DNA of 64,000 nt from Cryptomeria japonica (GCF_030272615.1 NC_081415.1:375423392-375487391), one strand, 5' to 3'; positions 11,497 through 22,927 are shown, numbered from the stretch's first letter. Notes: generated by a model from the sequence alone, not told the origin. Program-made: numbers and translations.

Positions 11497-11632
11497 GTTA
11501 ATATTTACAACATTAAATGCATTCTCTTATCATTATTCTCAACACTCATGTGCTCTTTCATCTAAGTTAATATTTACAACATTAAATGCATTCTCTTATC
11601 ATTATTCTCAACACTCATGTGCTCTTTCATCT
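11497..11632. repeat. Tandem duplication, 67 identical bases at 69-bp spacing
   Basis: The block starting gttaatatttacaacattaa occurs at 11,497-11,563 and identically at 11,566-11,632. No coding role is visible. The perfect match indicates a recent local duplication. Confidence 0.95.
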
Positions 11633-11821
11633 TAAGGCATTAGAATAAACTAATAGTTCAACACATTTTGATTTGGTATACTAAAAATGAGTAATATATT
11701 TGCATACTATAACCCTTACCTATTGTTTATGTATCATTGTACACTTTACATTGATTTATCTAACAAGACTTGTGTCTTTATGATGAAATATCAAGGTATT
11801 TCTAAATATAACCAGGTATTT

Positions 11822-11826
11822 CTAAA
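11822..11826. repeat. Target-site duplication of copia B, left copy (ctaaa)
   Basis: The five bases ctaaa directly precede the LTR terminus TGTTAGC and are matched by ctaaa at 26,245-26,249 directly after the other terminus. A 5-bp duplication is normal for copia integration. Confidence 0.8.
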
Positions 11827-13080
11827 TGTTAGCAACAACAAGGAAGGAAAACTGAGGAGGGCGGGGTCGAGGTGAATCAGTTTTCACTAAATCTAAAAAC
11901 TTAATCACAAATACAGATCTGATAAACTGCATCAATAACACAACTAAGCAAATTAAAATCACAACATACAACACCGAGATTTTGACGTGGAAAACCTAGT
12001 TAAGGGAAAAACCACGGTGGGAACCTACCCACAGTAAGATGATACTCTGTACTAGTATGTGTAAATATTACAATGGGGAATGCAGATGCATTCAGACACA
12101 CTGCCTAGAGCTCACTGCTCAAAATATAATGGCCCGGAAGGCTCCAACCCTCGGGGAAGTCTCACTAACCTACAACAAGATTTAGACTACAACCTGGAAG
12201 GAATGAATTGAAATAATAGCATCTCCAAATGCCTAATTACAATTCCGATAAAGCACAAATGTCTTTTCTGCAATACCAATCTCTCTTCAATCGCAACACC
12301 AGAAGATAAGTCACTTGTTCGTACATACACAACTCACTAATAATGCAGACACTACCTCGACACCTAAATTACATGACAACTTCACCTATTTATACAAATC
12401 ATCAACCTTGACAACAAGGTCAACTAAACCCTCTACTCACAATTACAAAATTACATCACATGATACAAAGATTGACCATTGGACCAATATGATGATTTAC
12501 ATAACATAACATGGACCTAATTCAAATTCCTAAATGGGCAAGACCACCAGAAATCACGCCAAGATCAACCACAACACACTACACCACCAGAAATACTGCA
12601 TAACACGAAAATCATCACTAGTTCATTAGAAACCATTAGAAACTCGCACAATGATCAATGTGGATCATCAAAACAATTAAGACACAATTAGGAAACACCA
12701 ACAAGCACGTTAGAATCATCAATAACAATTGCACTAACACCACTTATCAAATCTTCATCTGTCAACGTCTGAAAACTCAAGAACACAACCAATTAGCAAC
12801 TGTCACAAAGAAAGATAACTTGGGGAGCACCAAATCACAAACCATCTAAATTGAAGATACACAAGACCATTCCAAACAATATCCCAAAATCATAGCACAA
12901 GATCTGGTCACATCGGAATATACCAGAGGAAATGCCGAACTCTACAGAGCACCAAGACAACAAAACAAAATTGTAAAATCGGATCATAAGATCTTCCCAA
13001 TCTACAAAAATCGAATCAAATCACAGGAATATGTTGACATCAATGAAAACAACATATCCTAGCAGTAGCAATGTCCAACA
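11827..13080 (-). repeat. Copia B 3' LTR
   Basis: On the minus strand it begins TGTTGGACATTGCTACTGC next to the polypurine tract and ends with GTTGTTGCTAACA. It aligns with 25,026-26,244 throughout. The outer end keeps about 25 bp (the stretch around ctgaggagggcgggg) that the 5' LTR has lost. A TATA box lies at 12,387-12,394. The inner edge is uncertain by about 6 bp because the 5' LTR begins TGTTGGAGATTGTTGG, whereas here the first bases merge with the purine tract. Confidence 0.88.
12387..12394 (-). promoter_or_regulatory. TATA box in copia B 3' LTR
   Basis: The plus-strand tatttata reads TATAAATA on the transcribed strand. The sequence context is the same as in the other two LTR copies. 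Confidence 0.6.
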
Positions 13081-13094
13081 ATCTCCCCCTTTGG
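13081..13094 (-). promoter_or_regulatory. Polypurine tract of copia B
   Basis: The minus-strand CCAAAGGGGGAGAT abuts the 3' LTR start TGTTGG. This is the plus-strand DNA priming site in reverse transcription. Confidence 0.85.
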
Positions 13095-13364
13095 CATTGA
13101 TGGCAAAATATGAATGTAAAAAATATTCAATGCAAAGAAAGAAGATATCTCCAACAAACTCTCGCTAAGATCAAGACAGATAAAGCAATTTTTCACATGA
13201 TCTCTCTCCCCCTTTGATAACAATGCCAAATATTTCAAAACAAAAAAACCAAGCTCTCTCCCCCTAAAACACAAACTACTCCAACAAAGGAGCAACATCA
13301 ACCCACCAATCTAGATAAAAAGATAAGGCTTTGAAGTCCGCCGGATTGATGCAAGTCAATGCAT
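13095..13364 (-). other. Copia B 3' untranslated region
   Basis: About 270 bp between the pol stop and the polypurine tract. It contains two further purine-rich runs (ctccccctttgataac near 13,207 and ctctctccccc near 13,255 on the plus strand). The minus-strand frame at 13,301-13,059 has no similarity to pol and crosses into the LTR, so it is not treated as a gene. Confidence 0.6.
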
Positions 13365-13705
13365 CTAGTTCTCATGAGGAGGGGTAGATACCCCTAACTT
13401 GTCTCTTAAGTAGACAAATGTATTTGCAAGCAAAGGCTTAGTGAAAATATCAACAATTTATTCCTTTGTAGATACATACTCTAGCTTCACTTTCTCTTCA
13501 CTAACTTGCTCTCTCAAGTAATGATATTTGATTGACACATGCTTAGTATTTGAATGTTGCACCAGATTCTTTGACATGATAATAGCATTGGAATTATCAC
13601 AGTATATGATACTAGGCTTATCATATATAATTCTGATATCCTTCAACATTTGCTTCATCCAAACTATCTGAGTGCAATTACTAGCAGCAACAATGTACTC
13701 AGCTT
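13365..13705 (-). pseudogene. pol: Copia B RNase H, C-terminal part after LINE A insertion
   Basis: This is the end of the copia B pol frame: EYIVAASNCTQ, WMKQMLKDIRIIYDKPS, DNSNAIIMSKNLVQHSNTKH and the tail LEYVSTKE, with the stop at 13,367-13,365. It matches copia A residue by residue. The part upstream in the protein lies at 21,751 and beyond, on the far side of LINE A. One in-frame stop (LVDIFT region, near 13,455) is present. Confidence 0.85.
13689..13705. repeat. LINE A target-site duplication, left copy
   Basis: aacaatgtactcagctt here and aacaatgtacttagctt at 21,734-21,750 differ by one base out of 17. Both are copia B RNase H sequence, so the duplicated target is identified from host-element coding as well as from identity. 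Confidence 0.85.
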
Positions 13706-13719
13706 GAAGAATACTGACA

Positions 13720-15462
13720 ATGGGAGAAGCGGGAGGAGCGGGAGCTCAAATTTCAAATTTTCATCAAGGCGGGAACCCTGGTTCCAATGGTGAGAGTGGC
13801 CAGATCAATGATGCTGGTCCTATGGATGATAAGGACAAGCCCCCGAACCTCCTAGTTCCGGTTGCTGTCTCACAGTCCGGTGGTACTCTGTTTGCCGTGA
13901 CAGCGGATTCTTCAGGGCATTTGGGGGTTGGGCCCAATGGGGGGCCTATGCCACTTGTAGACTCCGTGGATAACGGGAGGGATGGAAAAAAATGGTCTTC
14001 CCTTTTTGGATCTAGACCAACTGACAAATCCTCCCTTCCTCCTATTAAGAACATTTCTGACCCTTCTGATGGTAAGTTTGCTATCTGCATCCCTGACTAG
14101 GTTCTGGACCATAATATCAACAGTATGTCAAACTCCTTGGTAGGGAAGTTTATGGGTCTACGCCCAAACATTGAAGTTTTTAGGGCCTTTGTTAATCGAA
14201 AATGGGCACTTAAAGGAAATGTAGAGGTCTCGGCTCTTCCCAAAGGTCTTCTGTCTTTCTCTTTTTTGTGTGAAGAAGATAAGGTTAAGATCTTGTGCGG
14301 GAGTCCCTGGATGGTGGGAAAGACAGCCCTGGTTCTAAGAAAATGGCATCCGAAATTAAATATGAATTATTCTATTCTGGCGCAGGTTCCAGTGTGGATA
14401 AAACTCCCAGGATTGCCTCTCGAGTATTGGGCAGAAAGCATCTTCTCTGGAATTGCAAGTTCTTTTGGTGAGCTGCTCTCTATTGACCCAGTCACTGCTT
14501 CAAAAAGAAGATTAACCCATGCAAGGTTCTGTGTTGGAGTAGCCCCTAAGGCAGATATGCTGGAACAGATTGATCTAGTTTCAAAACTGGGAACCTGGAA
14601 GCAACATATAGAATATGAAACTATTCCTTTTGCTTGTTTCCATTGTAAGAAGGTAGGTCATTGGGCAAAATCTTGTCCGAAAAAGCAAAAGGCGAAGCCT
14701 AATCAATTAAAACCTCAGACTGAAAGCCAAAATATGCCAGAGAAAAGGGTGTGGCAAGTTAAAAACATAGAAAATAAGGAAAAAAATCCAAATCGTTTTT
14801 CTCCTTTGGGGGAACAAAAGGAAGCCTCAAACTCTATCCTCAATCCCACTGTTAAGGAGGCAGATAAGAATGAAACAACCAAAGCTAGCCCCATAAAAAT
14901 TATGCAGAAAATGGATTTGAACGATCAGAATGATCATCCAAAATCAAAAGATGAAATGGTGGATGACACATATGAAAATCAGGCAGTAGAAACTAGAGAC
15001 TATCAACCGGAGGAAGGTGAGATCCCAGATCCACATGTTGAAAGGACAGACTCTTCTGTAGCCATACCTAGTTTTGAAATACAAGAAGCCCAAAAGTGTG
15101 CAATTTTGGGATTGAGTCTTTCGGATTCGGATCAACATTCAAGAATAGCAAACATTATTTCAACTGAGTCCAAAACTCCTAAATGGGGTAATGAAGATGA
15201 AATTTCCAAAATCCTAACCAATCCGGAAGTGGCTCCTGTGTCAGAAATGGAATGGAAGCAGCCTAAACACAGGAGTAAGAAAGCAACAACACCCTCGATA
15301 TCCTTGATTAAGAAATCTAGCAGAATAACTCAAGTTGATGTGGGATACGTCTCCTCTTCCCCAAGGCGACCATCTAATCACAAAGTTAGAGACATGGAGG
15401 CTAGCAAGAACATAGCAGATGGAACTCAAAAAACTCTCAAGGAGTTGGGAATTGGTAAGTAA
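13720..15462 (+). pseudogene. LINE A ORF1 protein (DUF4283-like plus zinc knuckle), one in-frame stop
   Basis: This is an RNA-binding nucleoprotein partner of the LINE reverse transcriptase. The N-terminal 126 residues are Gly/Ser/Pro-rich and end at a TAG (14,098-14,100); the same frame continues without shift into 14,125-15,462. The DUF4283-type domain typical of plant LINE ORF1 covers roughly 14,125-14,640 (FRAFVNRKWALKG, CEEDKVKILCGSPWMVG, VPVWIKLPGLPLEYW). A CX2CX4HX4C zinc knuckle, CFHCKKVGHWAKSC, follows at about 14,635-14,680. The rest is a Lys/Glu-rich disordered tail. Full length would be about 580 codons. The family call rests on the domain pattern; the stop could be a simple point mutation (GAC-TAG-GTT). 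Confidence 0.9.
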
Positions 15463-15464
15463 CT

Positions 15465-18400
15465 ATGAAGATAATCTCTTGGAATTTAAGGGGTCTAAAC
15501 AATCCCCATAAACATGATATTATTAGGAATATGATAAGAGATAGCAATCCTGACATTTTTCTCATTCAAGAAACCAAAATGAGTAGAGAAAAAGTTGAAT
15601 CTTTGAAGTTTTTCAAAAATGGTAAAATTAGTGGGGGAAGTTCTGAGGGTGCTTCTGGAGGCATTGCAACCATCTGGAATCTTAACACTGTTAAAGGCCA
15701 GGTCATTATTCAGGAAGGTAATTTTTCTTGTATTAAATTTGAGCATCTTAAAGATGGTTTTTCATGGGTTCTCACAAACATTTATGCTCCTAACACATTA
15801 AAGGCTAGAAAATCTTTTTGGAAAAGGATAAAACAGGCTAGGGAAAGTTTCAAAAATCTAAGTTGGATGGTTATGGGAGATTTTAATACGCCTTTAAAAG
15901 AGGAGGAAAAATTTGGAGGCAGCCCGCCTCAGTTTGAAAGTAGAATGGCTCTCATGGATTTTATTAATTCTCTAGTTCTTAATGATTTGGAGATACAGGG
16001 TTGTAAATTCACATGGACTAATAGAAGAAATGGTAATGACCTTATTCAAGTGCGCCTTGACCGAACTCTTATTTCTGATGATTGGTACAGTCAGTATTTA
16101 TGTTCTTTATCTGCACATACTCGGGTTGGTTCCGATCACTTTCCAATTACTTTTAATGCTGATTTGATCAACAGAAGAAAACACTATCCTTTTAGATTTG
16201 AAAAAATGTGGACTCTTCACCCTGATATTAAAAAGTATATTAAAAAATGGTGGAGTATCCAAGTTGAGGGAACGACAATGTTCAAAGTGGTTAAGAAGCT
16301 CAAAAGTGTGAAGGACAACATCCGAATCTGGAATAAGAACAACTTTGGGAATATATTTGAGGCTAAGAGTAAAATTCAGGAAAACCTAAAAGAGATATAG
16401 GACCAAATCCAGAAGGATGGTTTTAGTATTGTTTCTATTGCTGAGGAGAATGAGATTCTTAAGAAATACCATGATATTATTACTAAAGAGGAAATGTTCT
16501 GGAAGCAGAGATCAAGATGCAAATGGCTCAAGGAAGGAGACAGGAATACAAGATTCTTCCATATGTCAACTATCAAACATAAAGCTGCCAACAGGATGAA
16601 CAAGTTAGTTGTGGACAGTGGGGAGTTGGTCAAGGAAGATGAAATAAGGAATGAAGCTAAGAGGTATTTCTCGGACCTCCTTTCGAGGGATCAAAGTCTG
16701 GATGCTGAAGCTCAGTCCTCTTTTCTTCATAACATTCCTTGTCTCATTGATGCCCAAAATAATGTTTATCTCTCTTCCATTCCTTCCACCTTAGAAATTA
16801 AAAATGTTGTTTTCTCCTTTGATGGAAACAAAGCTCCTGGTCCTGACGGCTTCCCAATGCTCTTTTTTCAGGAGTTCTGGGATATTATCGGGACTGATGT
16901 TGCTAATGGGGTTAAGGAATTCTTTGGGGCTAGAAAACTCTTGAAGGAAATAAATGGTACTTTTATTGCTCTTATCCCCAAGATTCAAGGTGCTGATTCT
17001 CTAGACAAGTTCAGACCTATTAGCCTCTGCAATTCCTTTTATAAGATCATATCTAAGGTCATGACCTCTAGACTCTTGTCTATTCTCCCAACTTTTATTA
17101 AACACCAGCAGAATGGGTTTGTTCCTGGAAGACAAATTCTTGATTCCATTATTACTGTTCATGAGAATATTCACTCTCTTGTTAAAGCGAAGAAGCAGGG
17201 TCTCATCCTTAAGCTAGATCTCTCCAAAGCCTATGATAGGGTGGACTGGTCTCTTCTTCAGAAAGCCCTCTCTGCTTTCAGGTTTGCCCCAAGAGTTGTG
17301 GATCTTTTATCCCAACTTACCACTACTACGTCCTTTGTTGTTCTTGTCAATGGTTCTCCTTCAACCTTTTTTCAAGCTTCAAGAGGTCTTAGGCAAGGAG
17401 ATCCTATCTCCCCCATCCTATTCATTATTATGGCAGAATGCTTTGGATGGACCATGGAAAATTTGGTGCAGATAGGATCCTTTAAGGGTCTCCAACCTTC
17501 TTTTGCTGACCTTATTTGTTCACACCAGCAGTTTGTTGATGATACAATAATTATGGGGGATTCAAGCATTTCAGAAGCTAATGTTCTGAAGAATACCTTG
17601 TGTAAATATGCTTCTGCAACGGGGCAACTTATTAATTGGGCCAAAAGTGATATCTTTTTCATTAACACTCCGAAGAGAAGACAACAAAGGATCAGCAGAA
17701 TTCTGAAGTGTAAGATTGCTGACCTTCCTGCTACCTACCTTGGTCTCCCCATGGGGATTGCCCCTCCTGACTCCTATTGGAGTTCGCTGGTTGATAAATT
17801 TCACAAAAAACTGGCCGGTTGGAAAGGGGCTCTATTAAGTCAAGCTGGTAAGCTCATTCTTCTTAAGGCTACTCTTCAAAGTATCCCCATTTATGCTCTT
17901 AGCCTATTCAGAATTCCAGTCAAGTATGCTGAAGCTATTGAGAAAATTCAAAGAAGATTCCTATGGTCTGGGGTGGAGGAAAAGCAAAGAATGTCCTTGG
18001 TGGCATGGGATCAGGTCTGCAAGCCAAAAAGAAAAGGTGGTCTGGGGCTTAGGAGGATTTGCACTTTAAATGAAGCTCTCTTGTCAAAACAAGTTTGAAG
18101 ATGGTTTAACTCTGATTCTGAATGGTGCAAAATTTGGAGAAGTAAGTATTCTCTCATGTCCTCTTCTCTATATTCTTTTCTTAATTCGGATCTTAGTATA
18201 AATGGATCTAATATCTGGAACCATGTTTCTAAATGTAAAGAGGTGATTGCTAAAGGTGTGACATGGAAACTTGGAAATGGTAGAAAAGTGAGATTCTGGG
18301 AGGATCCCTGGCTTTTTGACAAACCCCTAATTGATTTCTATGAGTGGGCTTCCCATGCCCCCTCCTGTATTGGCTCTTTTGGTACCTTAGTGGCAGATTA

Positions 18401-19654
18401 CTGGGATGGGAATAATTGGTAGAACATTGATAGAATTCATCCCAGTCTCTCCAAGCTCAAAACCCAACTGTCTGCTATCTAGCTGAATAAGGAAGAGGAC
18501 TCCCTGATCTGGAGATATAACCCCAAAGGTACCTTTACTGTATCTTCGATGTATTGTATCCTCTCCCCCTCCCCTCCTATGAATCCTTTCTGGTCTAAAG
18601 CTTGGTTAAAAGGGCTAACTCCTAAAATCAATATGTTCTTCTGGACTATTCTCCAGAATAAGATCTTTACTGTTGACAACCTTAAATGCAGAGGTTTTTC
18701 CCTTCCAAATAGGTGTGTGCTGTGATTTCAAGAGGAAGAGTCAGTGGACCATCTTGCCCTCCACTGTTTTTTCTCAACCTCTATTTGGGAAAGCTTCCTC
18801 AAAAGCTTTAGTCTTGCTTGGGTGTTTCCTAGTAACATCAAAGATTTGTTCTCTTCCTGGCAAATTCATTGGACCAACTCTTTTCTGAGGTGCATGTGGT
18901 AGCTCTCTCTGCCTCACATTCTGTGGGGTCTCTAGAAGGAAAGAAACAACCGAATTTTCAGGGATGTGTCCTTAAATAAAGACATTGTTTTTCAGAAAAT
19001 TCAAAGGGCTATTCAGGAAAATATGGGAACTATGGAGGTTTCTTGTTACTCAAACAACTCTTTGGAGTCAAATATCTTAAGAGCCTGGAATATGAAGATC
19101 ACTGACGGTCATAATATCAACCATAATAAAAGGCTTGAAGTTAAATGGCAACCCCTCCCCATGGTTGGCTCAAAATCAATTTTGATGGAGCAGCCAAAGG
19201 AAATCCAGGTCCTTCAGGCTGTGGAGCTATTCTCAGAGACGATAAAGGCATTTGCAAAGGTATGGTTGCTGTCCCTATTGGCATTCAAACCAATCATAAG
19301 GCGGAAGCTATGGCAGCCCTTCAAGGCATTATTCTTGCCAAAAAATGGAACTGTACCCATCTCTGGATCGAAGGGGATTCCAATAATATTATTAAGTGTC
19401 TCAATGGGACCTCTCAACCCTCTTGGTCGATCCACAATATAATTTTTTCTGCTATTGACATCATCTGAACTTTCAAAAAATGCCACATATCCCATATATA
19501 TCGAGAGGCCGACTGTTCTGTTGATTGGGTTGCAAACGTGGCGGTGAAGAATGATACAATTACCATGTGGACAGGTGAGAGTGGTCTTCCCGGAGATATA
19601 AGACAAATCATAATAAATGAAAGATATCGAAGTACCCCAAAGAATCTTGATTGA
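15465..19654 (+). pseudogene. LINE A ORF2: endonuclease, reverse transcriptase, RNase H; several defects
   Basis: This is the target-primed reverse transcription enzyme. The apurinic-type endonuclease spans 15,465-16,190 with SWNLRGLN, QETKM, MGDFNTP, LDRTL and SDHFPI, so the usual catalytic residues are present. RT spans about 16,800-17,700: NKAPGPDGFP, RPISLCNSFYKIISK, NGFVPGRQI, LDLSKAYDRVDW, RGLRQGDPISP and the catalytic FVDD (17,530-17,541). A Cys/His zinc-binding region follows near 18,640-18,760, and a plant-type RNase H (NFDGAAKGNPGPSGCG, IEGDSNNI, READCSVDW) at about 19,150-19,560. Defects are a TAG at 16,398, TGA at 18,096, stops near 18,420, 18,480, 18,722 and 18,900, a frameshift near 19,140, and a TGA at 19,466. 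The start ATG lies 2 nt after the ORF1 stop. Confidence 0.93.
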
Positions 19655-19865
19655 CAAAGCAATTATGATATGTACTAATGTAAGCACTTCGAGTTACTTC
19701 GATAATGAGGGAATTACTCATTATAACATCAAATTTAGTAGAACGTGCATTATAACTTGTCAAATCATTAATGCTACGCACGCTTTTTGGGCTTTTATTT
19801 TAGTTTCGAAAAGCTTTTTGTTTCACCAACTCTGTAACCTGAACTTGACTGTGAGAAACGACACC

Positions 19866-21570
19866 ATGGGGGGAAATAGGAGAAGATATGAACCAGGAAG
19901 TTGCAAGGAGTGGAAACAGAAAGAAGAGGTGTGGGAAATTTTGCAGAAGGGTGGTCTTTCGAGCTTCCTTGAGAGACTCCATGGCCGTGATGGAAAGATA
20001 ACTAGCTTCTTCTGCAAAAATTGGAAGAAGGGCAAGCTTAAGATGGGCGACCATCTGGTGGAAATTGACGAAGAGTTAATAGCTAAAGCTACGAGACTCA
20101 ATAGGGAGGGCTGCAATTTCTACAGAGACAAGGAGGTCAGCAGGGAAGCCATTGAAAAGTACCCGGTCACAGAGAAAGAGAAGAAAAAACTGGTAAAGTT
20201 GAGCAAAACCTATTACCCGCCTAGGGCTTTTGCAAAGCCTTGGCGGGAAATTCTCTTTGTTTTAATGAGGTATATAACTCTAGATGGCAGGTTTACGAAA
20301 GTATATGGATATCACTTTGTCCTCTTAAATCATTTTAGGCATAACGATAAGGTGAATTTCCCTTATTTCTTGCTTTGTTCTATGAATGCATCCCTAAAAG
20401 CATATAAAGAAAATCCTCGGGGTGACACCGCAATGCACCAGGGACTTATGGTTCTCATTTATGATCATCTAAAGGCCAGTAAAATCAATTGAATGCAGCT
20501 TCCTATGGATTCGGAAGAAGATATGTTCGATTCTGATTTCTCGGATGAGGGGGATTCAGATAATGATTCCTCGACTGAAAATGAGGAAAGCTCTGACGAC
20601 TCAAAGTATGAGAGGAACAAGAAGAGGAAATCAAAACCCTCTTCTTCTAAGAGCAAAAACCCCCAAAGCGAACCCTTGATTAGTATCTCTTCAAAAGAAG
20701 AGGACTCTGATTTCCCTGAGGAGAAGAAGAACCCTAAGGGAGTGCTAAAGGGAAAAAGTAAAATCCAAGCCCAACCCAGGAAGAAGAAAAAGAAAACAGA
20801 GGAGACTGGCAAAGATCCGGAGGACACAGGCAAGGAACCATAAGAGGACAAGCAAACAAGAACCTTGGAAGCTGACTATGGAGGAGACCCTCAGGGTCAC
20901 AAACATTATTTTTTCCCTCCATATTGCTAAAGATGAAGAGATAACCCCTGGTAAAGCTACTCCTTCTCCTGGTCCTTACCCCGAGGCCTTGAAGGGTTTT
21001 ATGAAAACCATAGATTGGCTTATTGAAGGGAATAAGAATACTGTGGATGATTACAAAAAACTCTACAACAGAGTCATGATCCTGGAAACCATTAACATTG
21101 GAGAGGGGAATACTATGGCCAATTATATCAAAGATTTGAAGAACACAATTGCCAAAGCGAAAGACATCAGAGATGCCTTTAATCCCCGGTTTGAGAAAAT
21201 TGAAAAGGAGATACAGGATAGAAAAACCCTGGAGGAAACTAGCGAAAAAAAGCTCTCGAATACAGTTGCCAAAGTGGACAAGATAGAGGAGTGCCTCAAG
21301 AACATTGCGGAGCAGAGTCTCAGCATTCTGAAAATCTCAGCCAACAACACCCATGCCCTCATCAGCAAGCTCGATGATGAAAAGGAAACCCAGGAAATTA
21401 ACCTGGATGCAGAATGAACTGGGGAAGTCCAAGGTCCCAGAACTCGCACCCGTGGAAAGAGGAAGGAAAAGAAAGTGAATAAGGACCTGGAGGAGCTAAA
21501 AGTAGTTGGGGCGACTTATGATGAGCTGGTGACTAAGGCAGAGGATCTGCTGAAGAAAATCACTATGTAG
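19866..21570 (+). pseudogene. LINE A ORF3: extra downstream protein with conserved helical domain, charged tracts and predicted coiled coil
   Basis: The frame lies 211 bp after ORF2 and opens ATGGGGGG (MGGNRRRYEPG). Residues 1 to about 205 form a helix-rich domain (WKQKEEVWEILQ, FLERLHGRDGKITSFF, YITLDGRFTKVYGYHFVLLN). It is followed by an acidic Ser/Asp/Glu region (SEEDMFDSDFSDEGDSDNDS) and Lys-rich blocks (ERNKKRKSKP, RKKKKKTEE). A 180-residue charged segment with heptad-like spacing runs from 20,878 to 21,417, and the tail contains TRTRGKRKEKK. Breaks are a TGA at 20,490, a stop at 20,841 with a frame change before 20,878, and a TGA at 21,415; the final stop is at 21,568. No family is firmly recognised. 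The same ATGGGGGG start, domain and layout recur after RNase H in LINE B (48,666 onward). The basic blocks suggest nuclear or nucleic-acid contact (inference). An upstream ATG at 19,617 overlaps ORF2 and is not conserved. Confidence 0.8.
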
Positions 21571-21733
21571 TGTCTCCTTGGGTTCTTTGCTGTTTTTTGT
21601 TGTTTAGCTGTTTTTTCTGTTCTCTGGTTTTTTGGACCAGTCGCTTTGTATGTGGACTCTATTTTCTCTGCTGTTTATTTTAACTATGTTGTAATGGTTT
21701 CGGGTCCTTAAAACCTGTTTTTCAATTAATCAG
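21571..21733 (+). other. LINE A 3' untranslated region
   Basis: A T/G-rich stretch ends with GGTTT-cgggtcctta-AAACC, a small hairpin, then tgtttttcaattaatcag and the target duplication. LINE B ends comparably: a small hairpin AGGG-tcagtg-CCCT, then ctttcttaatcaaaaa. A short 3' stem-loop is where plant LINE RTs usually recognise their template (family knowledge). Confidence 0.65.
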
Positions 21734-21750
21734 AACAATGTACTTAGCTT
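21734..21750. repeat. LINE A target-site duplication, right copy
   Basis: aacaatgtacttagctt; partner at 13,689-13,705 with 16 of 17 bases identical. Confidence 0.85.
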
Positions 21751-22927
21751 CAATAGTAGATAAGGATACTGAATCTTGTTTCTTACTAGCCCATGGAACC
21801 AATTTCTTATCCAAAAAGAATGCTCCACTGGTAGTGCTCTTCCAATCATCAACATCACCAGCTCAATCAGCATCAGTGTAGGAACATAACATGAAATCAT
21901 CATTCCATGGTTACCACAAACCATAATCCATAGTTCCCTTCAAGTATTTGAATATCCTTTTAACAACAGTGACATGAATTATTTTTGGATCAGCTTAACA
22001 TCTAGCAACCATACACACAACATGCATAATGTCTGGTCTAGTTTGAGTAAGATATACCAGTCCACCAACCATAGATCTATACAGACTTTGATTGGTTTTT
22101 AGCGATTCATCATTCTTAGACAATTTGCAACCAGTTACCATAGGAGTTCCAACCGGTTTGGAGTCATCCAACCCAAACTTCTTCATCAATTCCTTCACAT
22201 ACTTAGTTTGAGATAAATATACCTTTTCTAGTCTATAAATCTGCAAACCTAGGAAAAATTTCATCTCACCAATCATAGACATCTCTAATTCTTTCTGCAT
22301 ATCACCAAAAACTTCATACTCAAGTCATCATCACCTCCAAAGATAATATCATCAACAAAGACCTCAAAAATCAAGATTGTTATCATTCTCAATCTCAAAG
22401 TACATATTATTGTCAGTAGCACCTTTGTTAAATCCCAATTTTAATAAATATTTATCTAGTCTAGCATACCAAGCTTTAGGGGCTCACTTCAATCCATAAA
22501 GTGATTTCTTCAGTTTACATACTATGTCCCCATCATCTGATAGAGAAAATCCATTAGGTTGCTCAATGTAGACTTCTTCCTCAAGATCACCATTTAAAAA
22601 GACAGATTTGACATCCATTTGATATACCTTGAAATCTTTATAAGCAACATAGGAAAGCAACAGTCTAACAACTTCAAGTCTGGCCACCAGAGCAAAAGTC
22701 TCTTCATAATCAACTCCTTCTTTTTGTGAATATCCTTTGCAAACCAGTCTAGCTTTATTTCTAACAACTTCAACGACTTCATTTAACTTGTTCATTAATA
22801 CCCATTTAGTACCTATAACATTTTTATCCTTAGGTCTAGGCACAAGTTCCCATGTGTTATTCTTTTCAATTTGATGTAGTTCTTCTTCCATAGCTCTCAT
22901 CCGCTTCAACAACATCTTTAGGTTCAA
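21751..22927 (-). pseudogene. pol: Copia B reverse transcriptase and N-terminal RNase H
   Basis: On the minus strand from 22,927: [59 protein letters not shown], then a frame change, a catalytic box FVDDIIFGGDDD (about 22,330-22,360), and FFLGLQI, KPVGTPMVTGCKL and LTQTRPDI (22,300-21,995). The RNase H start (GAFFLDKK-like, SWASKKQ-like) runs to 21,751, where LINE A interrupts it. Frameshifts occur near 22,300-22,480, with a further stop near 21,995. Compared with copia A the catalytic Asp pair is intact. The family is certain. Confidence 0.88.

Larger units (their letters stand above)
10583..11826. other. A+T-rich spacer between copia A and copia B
   Basis: About 1.24 kb with no recognisable gene or element. 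It contains a 69-bp-period tandem duplication (11,497-11,632) and a shorter imperfect pair, acaaccaagtttcaatta and acaaccgagcttcaatta, near 11,176-11,220. A 62-residue frame at 11,687-11,875 runs into the copia B LTR and is not considered real. Removing copia B would join this DNA to the spacer starting at 26,250. Confidence 0.6.
13706..21733 (+). mobile_element. L1-type plant LINE (LINE A) with three ORFs, nested in copia B
   Basis: This 8.0-kb non-LTR retrotransposon contains ORF1 (13,720-15,462), ORF2 (15,465-19,654: endonuclease, RT, zinc-binding region, RNase H) and an additional ORF3 (19,866-21,570), then a 163-bp 3' region. It is flanked by a 17-bp target duplication with one mismatch. 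The extreme 5' end leaves only about 14 nt before the first ATG. The 3' end finishes ttttcaattaatcag without a poly(A) run. ORF1 and ORF2 are separated by 2 nt. Few disabling mutations (one stop in ORF1, about seven defects in ORF2) make it the best preserved coding element in the window. Confidence 0.93.

Noticed and set aside
20465-20851. 128-codon minus-strand frame opposite LINE A ORF3
   Set aside because: It is the complement of the Ser/Glu/Lys-rich part of ORF3; Ser/Phe-rich antisense with no counterpart in LINE B.
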